This document shows positions 1 to 5,675 of a DNA stretch of 5,675 bases, piece by piece. The notes under the pieces were generated by a model. The model was given only the letters and a program-made list of their open reading frames with translations. It searched no databases and had not been told where the DNA came from. A program made the position numbers and the translations under genes. The stretch is from an uncultured cyanobacterium (GTDB taxonomy: Bacteria; Cyanobacteriota; Vampirovibrionia; Gastranaerophilales; Gastranaerophilaceae). The number at the start of each line of letters is the position of its first letter. The stretch's first letter is position 1. The stretch lies in the NCBI GenBank assembly GCA_947073895.1, contig CAMTNN010000108.1, forward strand, positions 1-5,675, in the 5' to 3' direction.

Positions 1-20
1 TTTTTTATGGAGAGCAATGA

Positions 21-242
21 ATGCGAGAATTTGAGAGAAAGAGTCCGTATATGGATTACAGGAACTCCGTGCCTTTTATGAACTTATCAGGTTTTGTTGT
101 AAAACAGCCGAAGATTACAGAAGAAATGCCGGCTAAGTCTTTACAAGAACATCTTATGCGTAAGAAATTATCAACAATGATAAATTTGCGCCGTCTTCAA
201 TACTGCATGCGTACAGAGGTATATAGAAATGGCAGAATCTAA
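21..242 (+). CDS. Small hypothetical protein upstream of proA (73 aa)
   Basis: I do not recognise this protein and assign no function. It is a short, basic, methionine-rich ORF (at least seven Met in 73 residues) with no signal peptide, no membrane segment and no motif I know; the C-terminal half is rich in Arg/Lys (MRKK near residues 46-49, NLRRL near 55-59). Evidence that it may be real: a GGAGAG Shine-Dalgarno at 9-14 lies 6 bases before the ATG, the ORF starts directly after an in-frame TGA at 18-20, and its stop overlaps the proA start by 14 bases, a layout typical of translationally coupled operon genes. Evidence against: about 40% of third codon positions are G or C by hand count, somewhat more than in the start of proA, and there is no homology support. 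It could instead be a chance ORF in the proA leader. Confidence 0.4.
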   Translation: MREFERKSPYMDYRNSVPFMNLSGFVVKQPKITEEMPAKSLQEHLMRKKLSTMINLRRLQYCMRTEVYRNGRI

Positions 243-1488
243 TTTTGTTGAACTGGCAAAGAATGCGAAAGCAGCGTCTAAAAAACTTGCTTCGATTTCG
301 ACTGAAATTAAGAATAAAGTTCTTTTGAATATAGCTCAATCACTTGAAAATAACCGCGATAGAATTTTTGAGGCTAATAATAAAGATTTAAAAGAAGCTG
401 AGACTCTTGTCAAGAACGGTGAACTTTCTAGCTCAATCTTCAATCGTTTAAAACTTAATGAGAACAAAATGCGCGATATGATAAAAGGTGTTGTTGATAT
501 TTATGAACTTGACGACCCGATTGGAAAAATCCTTCTTCAACGCGAACTTGATACGGGGCTTGTTTTAACAAAAAAATCTTGCCCTATTGGGGTTTTGGGA
601 ATAATTTTTGAGGCGCGTCCGGATGTAATTACACAAATCTCAGCTCTTGCGATTAAATCCTCAAACGCTGTTATATTGAAAGGCGGTAAGGAATCCGCTA
701 ATACAAACCGTGTAATTATGGAAGTTATTCAAACTGCGCTTAATGAAGTTCCTGAATTTCCTAAAAATGTTCTTACTCAGGTCTTTTCTCGAGATGATGT
801 TGCGCAGATGCTTCAGCAGGACAAGTATATTGATTTAATTATCCCGCGTGGTGGTAACAGTTTGGTTAAGTTTATTAAAGAGAATACAAAAATCCCTGTC
901 CTCGGGCATGCAGATGGTATTTGCCATATTTTTGTCGACGAATCTGCTGATTTAGAAAAAGCAAAACGTGTAGTTGTGGATGCTAAAACTCAATATCCGA
1001 GTGCTTGTAATTCTGTTGAAACACTTTTAATCCACGAAAAGTTTTCAGGTAAAGATAAATTGCTTGAAGCTGTAAAACAAGCCGGTGTGGAAATTGTATT
1101 TAACCCTGAAAGCTGGCATAAAGAGTATTCTGATAAAATTCTCTCATGCAAGGTTGTTTCCTCTTTGGATGAAGCAATTGAGCATATCAATGAGTTTTCA
1201 TCAGGGCATACAGAGTCAATTATTACGGAAAATAGAGAAAACGCTGAAATATTCATGAATAATGTTGATTCAGCAGGAGTCTATCATAATGTTTCTACAC
1301 GATTTGCAGACGGGTTTAGATATGGCTTTGGAGCAGAAGTGGGGATTTCTACTAATAAAACCCATGCCAGAGGCCCCGTAGGTTTGGAAGGGCTTACTAT
1401 ATATAAGTATACGCTTCAAGGCTATGGCGATATTGTAGAAGATTATGCAGAAGGTATTAAAACTTTTAAACATAGGGATTTGTTATAA
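229..1488 (+). CDS. proA: Gamma-glutamyl phosphate reductase (glutamate-5-semialdehyde dehydrogenase)
   Basis: Second enzyme of proline synthesis from glutamate: NADPH-dependent reduction of gamma-glutamyl phosphate to glutamate-5-semialdehyde, which cyclises to pyrroline-5-carboxylate; cytosolic. The 419-residue length is normal for ProA, an aldehyde dehydrogenase superfamily member. Visible family motifs in order: the N-terminal helical region with AAxxLA and NxxDL (about 15-54), PIGVLGIIFEARPDV (119-133), VILKGGKES (148-156), IPRGG (205-209), GHADGICHIFVD (226-237), the catalytic nucleophile Cys260 in YPSACNSVETLL, and the C-terminal GFGAEVGIST and HARGPVGLEGLT (366-390). The ATG at 229 follows AGAGG (215-219) by 9 bases and gives the usual ProA N-terminus. 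It overlaps the preceding small ORF by 14 bases and is followed by tyrA after 28 bases, so the genes are probably co-transcribed. The partner kinase gene proB is not in this window; it may lie upstream or elsewhere. Confidence 0.97.
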   Translation: MAESNFVELAKNAKAASKKLASISTEIKNKVLLNIAQSLENNRDRIFEANNKDLKEAETLVKNGELSSSIFNRLKLNENKMRDMIKGVVDIYELDDPIGKILLQRELDTGLVLTKKSCPIGVLGIIFEARPDVITQISALAIKSSNAVILKGGKESANTNRVIMEVIQTALNEVPEFPKNVLTQVFSRDDVAQMLQQDKYIDLIIPRGGNSLVKFIKENTKIPVLGHADGICHIFVDESADLEKAKRVVVDAKTQYPSACNSVETLLIHEKFSGKDKLLEAVKQAGVEIVFNPESWHKEYSDKILSCKVVSSLDEAIEHINEFSSGHTESIITENRENAEIFMNNVDSAGVYHNVSTRFADGFRYGFGAEVGISTNKTHARGPVGLEGLTIYKYTLQGYGDIVEDYAEGIKTFKHRDLL

Positions 1489-1516
1489 GGCTACAAATAA
1501 GGAAGTCTGGTGAAAA

Positions 1517-2281
1517 ATGAAAATCGGTGTTGTAGGATTAGGTTTAATAGGCGGTTCAATTTTTAAGGCATTAAGGGGTAAATATGAACTGGTGGGAATC
1601 TCAAGAAGTGTAAAAGACGACAATGTATCCAATGATTACAATACACTTAAAGACTGTGACATCGTTTTCGTTTGTACTCCAATGAATTCGACCTTAGAAG
1701 TTTTGGATAAACTGGAAGCGTATCTTAAACCTGAAACAATTGTGGCTGATGTTTGCAGTTTAAAAACATTTGTTTCTAAAAAGCAGTATTCCTACAGATT
1801 TATTCCGTCTCATCCTATGGCAGGTACAGAACATAGCGGGTGGGAGTATTCTTTTCCCGATTTGTTTAAGGGGGCTAAATGGATTGTAACTCCCCAAGAC
1901 GGTGATGTGCCGGAAAACTTAGAAAAAGTAATAACTGAACTGGGAGCTGATGTAATTATTACAACCGCTGAAGAACACGATAAAGCTGTTGCTTTAATCT
2001 CTAATTTGCCTCTTTTTGTTGCTCAGGCACTTTGTGAGAATATAAAAGACAATAAACTTGCTCAAGTTATTGCTTCATCAGGATTTAGGGATACAACAAG
2101 ACTTGCGCTGTCGAATACGGAAATGGCTTCTGATATGTTGGAACTAAATCGTGATAATATCATAATAGCTGCTCAAACAATGCAAAAGTGCTTAAATCAA
2201 CTTTTTGAATCTGATTATAAACTACAGGCTGAGCGGATAAAAAAGTTTAGAGAGCTAATGTATCCAAAAACTCCTGATTAG
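1517..2281 (+). CDS. tyrA: Prephenate/arogenate dehydrogenase, cyanobacterial-type, no ACT domain
   Basis: Tyrosine biosynthesis: oxidative decarboxylation of prephenate to 4-hydroxyphenylpyruvate, or of arogenate to tyrosine. The Rossmann fingerprint GLGLIGGS is at 7-14. The second strand ends in GISRS (27-31), with Ser-Arg where NAD enzymes usually have Asp; this favours NADP. Further motifs are DVCSLK (78-83), SHPMAGTE with the likely catalytic His99 (98-105), EEHDKAVALISNLP (152-165) and SSGFRDTTR (187-195). The 254-residue length, the lack of an ACT domain and these motifs resemble cyanobacterial arogenate dehydrogenases, so arogenate with NADP+ is the likelier substrate pair (inference). 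Oddity: the usual SHLP motif reads SNLP here, with Asn163 replacing His. The ATG at 1517 lies 11 bases after AAGGAAG (1499-1505), a slightly long spacing; a GTG at 1510 is out of frame. The gene follows proA by 28 bases. Its last 35 bases are overlapped by the convergent peptidase gene. Confidence 0.93.
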   Translation: MKIGVVGLGLIGGSIFKALRGKYELVGISRSVKDDNVSNDYNTLKDCDIVFVCTPMNSTLEVLDKLEAYLKPETIVADVCSLKTFVSKKQYSYRFIPSHPMAGTEHSGWEYSFPDLFKGAKWIVTPQDGDVPENLEKVITELGADVIITTAEEHDKAVALISNLPLFVAQALCENIKDNKLAQVIASSGFRDTTRLALSNTEMASDMLELNRDNIIIAAQTMQKCLNQLFESDYKLQAERIKKFRELMYPKTPD

Positions 2282-4940
2282 CTTTCAACGTATCTTTGCT
2301 TGCAACTATTGAATAAATAGGTGCGCCTGCGAAAACTTTTCGTGAGAACTCGTCAACGTCTGCTCTTGTAATCTTATCGATTTCGTCAAATACCTGTTTG
2401 TCAAAATCTTCTGAGTACTTAAGACTTCTGTTAAGAGAGTCCAATTTTGCCCAAACGCCTTCTTTTTGAAGCAGATTTGCTTTTAGGATTCGTTTTGCGC
2501 TTTCTAAATCATCATCCGAGTATTTTGAATCAAGAAGTTCCTTTATTTGACGATTGAACCCGTTAATTGATTTTTCCAGATTATCATAACTTATCTCACC
2601 AATTTCTTTGTTGTCAGTTGTAGTAAGAATATGTAATGACATTTCTCCGCAGTTTCCTGTCCAATCGTTGTCTGAGTAGACTGTATATGCAAGATGTTCT
2701 TTTTCTCTTAGAGTATTAAATAAACCAATTGTTGAAGAGGATGATAAAAGAGTATTCATTATTTCCCCGAGAGCTCTTTCTTTCGGGGTATTATTCCATT
2801 CGTATTTGAATGCTTGTATAATATCAGCCTGTGAAACGGCTCTTTCTTTGGTCAAAACTACAGGCTTTTCGTTCGCTTTATAAACATTTCTTAATTCAAA
2901 ATTTCTATCTTGAATTGGTGGCAAATCCTCAAACGCTTCTACTTTATCTATATTTGTAGAAATTGTGCCGTGAGAATTGGTTATAATATATTGATGCAGT
3001 GCTTTAACGTCTTCTAAAGTAACTTTATCCAATCCTTCAAGTATATTTTGTTTTGAAGTATATAAAGGATTGATTTTTGCTTCATAGTCAGCATATAATT
3101 TAGCTGCTGTATCTTGTGAGCGAGTAAGATTTTCTTTTATTCGCGAAATCGCTTTGTCTATATATTCTTGTGTGATGATTGGATTGTTTAAAAACTCTTT
3201 TGAAGTTTTTAGTGTTTTTTCAAAATTCTTTTGCCCTGAATATCCGCTGATTTCAAGATTATCTTTGCTTAGATTAAAATCTATATCAAGATTGTTATTT
3301 TCTGCAAATTTTAAATATTCTTCACTTTCAAGGTTCTGTTGATAAATATTTGACAGAACTGATTTTATTGCAGGGTTAGTTTCCGGCAAATCAAAATACA
3401 AGTTTATATTAAAATATGCGTTATTATTTTTAGTTTCTTCAATTCCCAGTTTGTAATTGTTATCAAGTTTTTGCGACTTGCCTTTGAATGTCAGCTGAGT
3501 TGTGCTCTGAGGGTGCACAACAGTTAGAGCTGTTTTTGATAAGTTAAGATGATTGTTGATAAAGTTTTTAATATCATCAACGGTTATTTCATCAACGATT
3601 TTTTCGTAATCCGTAATGTAGTCCATATTGTTGTTAAAAATGGCGTTCCCGACAACACTGTTTAAGTAGACAGAATATTCTAGAGAGTTTGAATAATTTT
3701 GTTTAAGTTTTTCTTTTATGTTGTCTAAATCTTTTTGAGAAGGTTCTTTAAGAGTTGATATATTATCAAAAATTACTTTTAAAACCTCTTCTGCTTTATC
3801 TTCACTGCATTCCAAATCGTAATATAACATTGTAGGATTGTTAGGGTTTGTACTGATTTTTTCCAATCCAAAGTTTTTATGAGCTATATTTAAATCTTTT
3901 AATTCTTTATTTAGATTTGTTTTTGACGAGAATAAGTAATTATCCAAAATTTCAAAAATTATTTTTGACTTTGTGTCATTGTTCTTAGGGCCTGCAAATC
4001 CTAGAATTATATTAGCAGATGTTGCCTTATCAGTTATAAAATCTTTTCTAACTGTAGTTTTTATCGGGGTTAAAGTAGTTTCAAATCGCTTGCCTTGAGA
4101 GACTTTGGTTGAATTAAACAACTTAGATATCATCTCAATTGTTTCTTTAGGGTCAACATTTCCTGTAACGACTAAGTTCATATTATCAGGGGTGTAATAC
4201 GTATCATAATAATTTTTTACATCTTCTTTTGTAAGATTTTGTATGTGCTTGACGCTTCCGCCAACGAGTTCATCAGCAGATGACCTGATGTTAAATAACG
4301 AACGAACAGTTTGGTCGATTGCTATTGTTTGTGGATTGTCAAGAATCATGTTTATTTCAGAACAAACAGGGCCTTTTTCTTTTGTTATCATATCTTGAGC
4401 AAGAGCTAAATCGTCGCTCATTGATGCAATTACTTGTAGCTGTTCTTTTAAATCGTTTTTATCGAGCAAAGGTGTCGAATTAATATAATCTGTCAGTGCG
4501 TAGTTTGTGCTTGCGTTTGTCCAGCCGCCAAGCTTTTCTATTTTTTGAAAAGAATCACCTTGATTAAGCTTTAAATACCCTTCACTTCCGTTGGTTCCGT
4601 TGAATGCCATGTGCTCAAGAAAATGGCTTATGCCTTTAATATTGTCCGTTTCATTCATTGAACCGACATTAACATAGCTTTTTACTGTAGCAGGCGAGTC
4701 TTTCATTGGAATTATTGTTACGCGTAATCCGTTAGCGAGTTTATAGGAATGAATATCCAACCCGTTTGCAGTTCTTTGAATTCCTAAGGACGAATATTTC
4801 TGAGGAGTTCTTACAGCGAAATCAGGAGTTATTGTGCTTAACTCCGTAATTTGTGGTTTTGTGATATTCTGTTCCTGTTTTTGAACTGCTTGAGTGTTCT
4901 TAAACAGTACAGAATTGATTTGTCCTACTTTCATAACCAT
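2247..4940 (-). CDS. M16 family (pitrilysin/insulinase-type) zinc metallopeptidase, fused two-lobe form
   Basis: Zinc peptidase of family M16; members cut peptides enclosed in a chamber formed by two homologous halves. The inverted zinc motif HFLEH (106-110) gives ligands His106 and His110 and catalytic Glu109. Glu188 and Glu195 in EKGPVCSEINM lie seven apart, like the Glu pair of pitrilysin, so Glu195 is the probable third ligand; the gap from HxxEH is about eight residues longer than in pitrilysin. An M16_C-like domain begins near 235. The second lobe (about 490-890) lacks HxxEH but keeps LREKEHLAYTVYS (744-756), with the Arg745/Tyr752 pair of active M16 enzymes. All core residues are therefore present at a normal length of 897. 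There is no signal peptide or membrane segment; the first 55 residues are polar and probably disordered, so location is unclear, perhaps cytosolic. No Shine-Dalgarno precedes either ATG, at 4940 or at 4934 (Met3). The natural substrate cannot be told from the context. Confidence 0.93.
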   Translation of the reverse strand: MVMKVGQINSVLFKNTQAVQKQEQNITKPQITELSTITPDFAVRTPQKYSSLGIQRTANGLDIHSYKLANGLRVTIIPMKDSPATVKSYVNVGSMNETDNIKGISHFLEHMAFNGTNGSEGYLKLNQGDSFQKIEKLGGWTNASTNYALTDYINSTPLLDKNDLKEQLQVIASMSDDLALAQDMITKEKGPVCSEINMILDNPQTIAIDQTVRSLFNIRSSADELVGGSVKHIQNLTKEDVKNYYDTYYTPDNMNLVVTGNVDPKETIEMISKLFNSTKVSQGKRFETTLTPIKTTVRKDFITDKATSANIILGFAGPKNNDTKSKIIFEILDNYLFSSKTNLNKELKDLNIAHKNFGLEKISTNPNNPTMLYYDLECSEDKAEEVLKVIFDNISTLKEPSQKDLDNIKEKLKQNYSNSLEYSVYLNSVVGNAIFNNNMDYITDYEKIVDEITVDDIKNFINNHLNLSKTALTVVHPQSTTQLTFKGKSQKLDNNYKLGIEETKNNNAYFNINLYFDLPETNPAIKSVLSNIYQQNLESEEYLKFAENNNLDIDFNLSKDNLEISGYSGQKNFEKTLKTSKEFLNNPIITQEYIDKAISRIKENLTRSQDTAAKLYADYEAKINPLYTSKQNILEGLDKVTLEDVKALHQYIITNSHGTISTNIDKVEAFEDLPPIQDRNFELRNVYKANEKPVVLTKERAVSQADIIQAFKYEWNNTPKERALGEIMNTLLSSSSTIGLFNTLREKEHLAYTVYSDNDWTGNCGEMSLHILTTTDNKEIGEISYDNLEKSINGFNRQIKELLDSKYSDDDLESAKRILKANLLQKEGVWAKLDSLNRSLKYSEDFDKQVFDEIDKITRADVDEFSRKVFAGAPIYSIVASKDTLKANQEFLDTLAL

Positions 4941-4968
4941 ATTATATATAAAACTATTAATGGGTAAA
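4941..4968 (-). promoter_or_regulatory. Candidate promoter abutting the M16 peptidase start
   Basis: Reading the minus strand, TTTACC (4968-4963, four of six matches to the -35 consensus) is followed after 16 bases by a perfect TATAAT (4946-4941) that directly touches the first ATG of the peptidase gene. Transcription starting six to seven bases after this -10 box would begin at or next to the second in-frame ATG (4934-4932). It lies just downstream of the speD terminator, where an independent promoter is expected. The AT-rich context means chance matches are easy, and an overlapping TATATA two bases upstream is an alternative -10. Confidence 0.45.
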
Positions 4969-4992
4969 AATTGCGTAATTGTTTAGTTATGT

Positions 4993-5026
4993 AAAAAAAA
5001 AGCCACTCTGTAGAGTGGCTTTTTTT
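4993..5026 (-). terminator. Intrinsic terminator of speD, potentially bidirectional
   Basis: A perfect 8-bp stem, AGCCACTC (5001-5008) with GAGTGGCT (5013-5020), closes a TGTA tetraloop. It is flanked by eight A on the left (4993-5000) and by T through 5026 on the right. On the minus strand the stem is followed by eight T, ending speD 15-20 bases after its stop codon. The structure is nearly symmetrical, so it would also stop plus-strand transcripts, although no plus-strand gene runs into it here. It separates speD from the co-oriented M16 gene. Confidence 0.92.
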
Positions 5027-5040
5027 ATATTTATTTACCC

Positions 5041-5499
5041 CTATTCTTCAAATTGCTCTGCAACTTCAAAAGGCTGCTCTGCAAGTTTAAGGGTTTCTCT
5101 GTCGATTATCCCTCTCTTAAGCTCTGTGAAAGAAGCTTTTTGAGAGTTGAACATCTTTTTCAAGAATTCGTATGCAACTTTAGGGTCACATTTTGTGCCG
5201 CATGTGAATAAATCTACTGCTGCGTATCCCAATTCAGGCCATGTATGAATTGCCAGATGGCTTTCCGAAATAATAACGACACCGCTAACTCCGTATGGGT
5301 TAAACATGTGGAAACATTTTTGTACAATTGTAGCTCCGCATTCAAGGGCTGCGTCAACCATGTGTTTTTCGACTTTGTCGATATTATTTAGAACGTTTGA
5401 ATCACATTCAAAAAACTCTGCTAAGACATGTTGTCCTAAGTTTACTTTGTCCAAGTGCTGTTCTTCCAGCGCGTCAATTGAAGATGAAACTATTGCCAA
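5041..5499 (-). CDS. speD: S-adenosylmethionine decarboxylase proenzyme (class 1B type, pyruvoyl-dependent)
   Basis: Decarboxylates S-adenosylmethionine to give the aminopropyl donor for spermidine synthesis; cytosolic. The proenzyme cleaves itself at Glu79-Ser80 in ISESHLAIHTWPE, and Ser80 becomes the pyruvoyl cofactor at the start of the alpha chain. His85 and Cys100 (LFTCGT) stand 5 and 20 residues after Ser80, exactly the spacing of Ser63/His68/Cys83 in the Thermotoga maritima enzyme, so the processing and catalytic residues are intact. The family N-terminal motif LGxHxLxEFxxCD is at 21-33. The 152-residue length is slightly above the usual 120-140, because of about 17 extra N-terminal residues. 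The start is TTG at 5499, 8 bases after a near-perfect AAAGGAGG; no in-frame ATG exists upstream before a stop. A second TTG at codon 16 would give the more typical family length but has a weaker Shine-Dalgarno. The gene is single, ended by the terminator at 4993-5026. Confidence 0.95.
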   Translation of the reverse strand: MAIVSSSIDALEEQHLDKVNLGQHVLAEFFECDSNVLNNIDKVEKHMVDAALECGATIVQKCFHMFNPYGVSGVVIISESHLAIHTWPELGYAAVDLFTCGTKCDPKVAYEFLKKMFNSQKASFTELKRGIIDRETLKLAEQPFEVAEQFEE

Positions 5500-5515
5500 T
5501 TCATGTGCCTCCTTT
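5490..5515 (-). promoter_or_regulatory. speD ribosome binding site with embedded ATG mini-ORF
   Basis: On the minus strand, AAAGGAGG (5515-5508) precedes two possible start codons. The ATG at 5504-5502 is only 3 bases away and opens a four-codon ORF, Met-Asn-Trp-Gln-stop (5504-5490), in another frame. The TTG at 5499-5497 is 8 bases away, the best spacing, and is in frame with SpeD. The sequence therefore decides for TTG as the speD start. Whether the ATG mini-ORF is ever translated, and so competes for the same ribosome binding site, is open. Confidence 0.75.
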
Positions 5516-5650
5516 ATTATTAAAAATTAGTAACCCTAATATATTACTATAAAAACTGAAAAATTTGTATATTTTACACTTTTTCTGCTTAAACTTAATA
5601 ATTTTTTACAATTAAGCAATTTTAAAGCCTATATATTCTTTATATATAAA
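5516..5650. promoter_or_regulatory. Divergent intergenic region between speD and the rightmost gene
   Basis: A very AT-rich stretch that must hold promoters for both directions, but I cannot place them firmly. For the plus-strand gene, TTTACA (5605-5610, five of six to the -35 consensus) is followed by TATATA (5630-5635) after 19 bases, longer than ideal. For speD, TATAGT (5551-5546) and TAAAAT (5576-5571) on the minus strand are possible -10 boxes without a convincing -35. Two imperfect dyads are visible: TGTA-N5-TACA at 5566-5578, and CTTAAT (5594-5599) with ATTAAG (5611-5616), which brackets the plus-strand -35 candidate. No riboswitch-like fold was seen. Confidence 0.3.
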
Positions 5651-5662
5651 AGAGGATTGAAT

Positions 5663-5675
5663 ATGCAAGAAGAAA
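5663..5675 (+). CDS. Start of an unidentified gene, cut by the window edge
   Basis: ATG at 5663 lies 6 bases after AGAGGA (5651-5656), a good Shine-Dalgarno and spacing, in the expected position for a gene divergent from speD. Only four full codons (Met-Gln-Glu-Glu) fall inside the window, so neither the product nor the length can be judged. Confidence 0.6.

Noticed and set aside
1..81. Open frame from position 1 to a TGA at 79-81, and a second frame ending in Phe-Tyr-Gly-Glu-Gln-stop at 18-20, as possible ends of an upstream gene.
   Set aside because: Either could be the tail of the upstream gene, but too little sequence is present to choose, so neither is annotated.
154..339. Minus-strand 61-residue ORF across the proA start.
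   Set aside because: It is antisense to proA and to the small upstream ORF, with no motif; a chance ORF.
990..1473. Two minus-strand ORFs opposite the 3' half of proA (990-1256 and 1270-1473).
   Set aside because: They lie entirely within the strongly supported proA gene, have no ribosome binding site of note and no recognisable protein features; they are shadows.
1510..1512. GTG as an alternative tyrA start.
   Set aside because: It is out of frame with TyrA; the ATG at 1517 gives the conserved N-terminus.
2282..2340. A terminator for tyrA within the 3' part of the M16 gene.
   Set aside because: No stable hairpin followed by a T-tract was found by eye.
3154..3342. Plus-strand 62-residue ORF inside the M16 gene.
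   Set aside because: It is antisense to a well supported coding region; its Ser/Phe/Leu-rich composition is what the reverse of Lys/Glu/Asn-rich coding DNA gives.
5306..5530. Plus-strand 74-residue ORF opposite speD, Cys/Ser-rich.
   Set aside because: It overlaps the conserved SpeD core in antisense and reaches into its ribosome binding site; composition explained by the reverse of speD.
5500..5600. A SAM-sensing riboswitch in the speD leader.
   Set aside because: The leader is short and AT-rich and shows no GC-containing helices or conserved SAM-riboswitch core, only weak dyads.

Overview
This is an AT-rich bacterial window that is densely packed with ordinary housekeeping genes. The best guess for the source is the non-photosynthetic sister lineage of Cyanobacteria (Vampirovibrionia/Melainabacteria, Gastranaerophilales-like). 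Two things suggest this. The TyrA protein has the short, ACT-less form and key motifs of cyanobacterial NADP-dependent arogenate dehydrogenase (an N-terminal MKIGVVGLGLIG, a Ser-Arg after the second Rossmann strand, and SSGFRDT). The M16 peptidase begins with an Asn/Lys-rich leader that resembles leaders I recall from Gastranaerophilales proteins. The assignment is inference from motifs, not from a database match.

Layout. Positions 21-2281 on the plus strand look like one operon: a small unrecognised ORF (21-242), proA (229-1488, overlapping the small ORF by 14 bases) and tyrA (1517-2281, 28 bases after proA). The operon continues beyond the left edge of the window. A large minus-strand gene for a two-lobed M16 zinc peptidase (2247-4940) runs toward it, and its last 35 bases overlap the end of tyrA, with no terminator between them. 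Upstream of the peptidase gene is a strong, nearly symmetrical intrinsic terminator (4993-5026), which ends the minus-strand speD gene (5041-5499). SpeD is S-adenosylmethionine decarboxylase and starts at a TTG codon behind a near-perfect Shine-Dalgarno. After a 160-base AT-rich divergent intergenic region, a new plus-strand gene starts at 5663 and leaves the window after four codons.

How the genes work together. ProA makes the proline precursor glutamate-5-semialdehyde and TyrA makes tyrosine (or its precursor), so the left operon is for amino acid biosynthesis, although the two pathways are not directly connected. SpeD supplies decarboxylated AdoMet for spermidine synthesis and appears to be its own transcription unit. 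The M16 peptidase also appears to be separately transcribed and has no pathway link to its neighbours that I can see.

I found no CRISPR array, mobile element, tRNA/rRNA, riboswitch or defence system. The points worth a second look concern gene starts and overlaps: the speD TTG start with an embedded four-codon ATG mini-ORF, the possibly leaderless M16 mRNA, the convergent tyrA/M16 overlap, an altered active-site motif in TyrA, and the small unknown ORF before proA.
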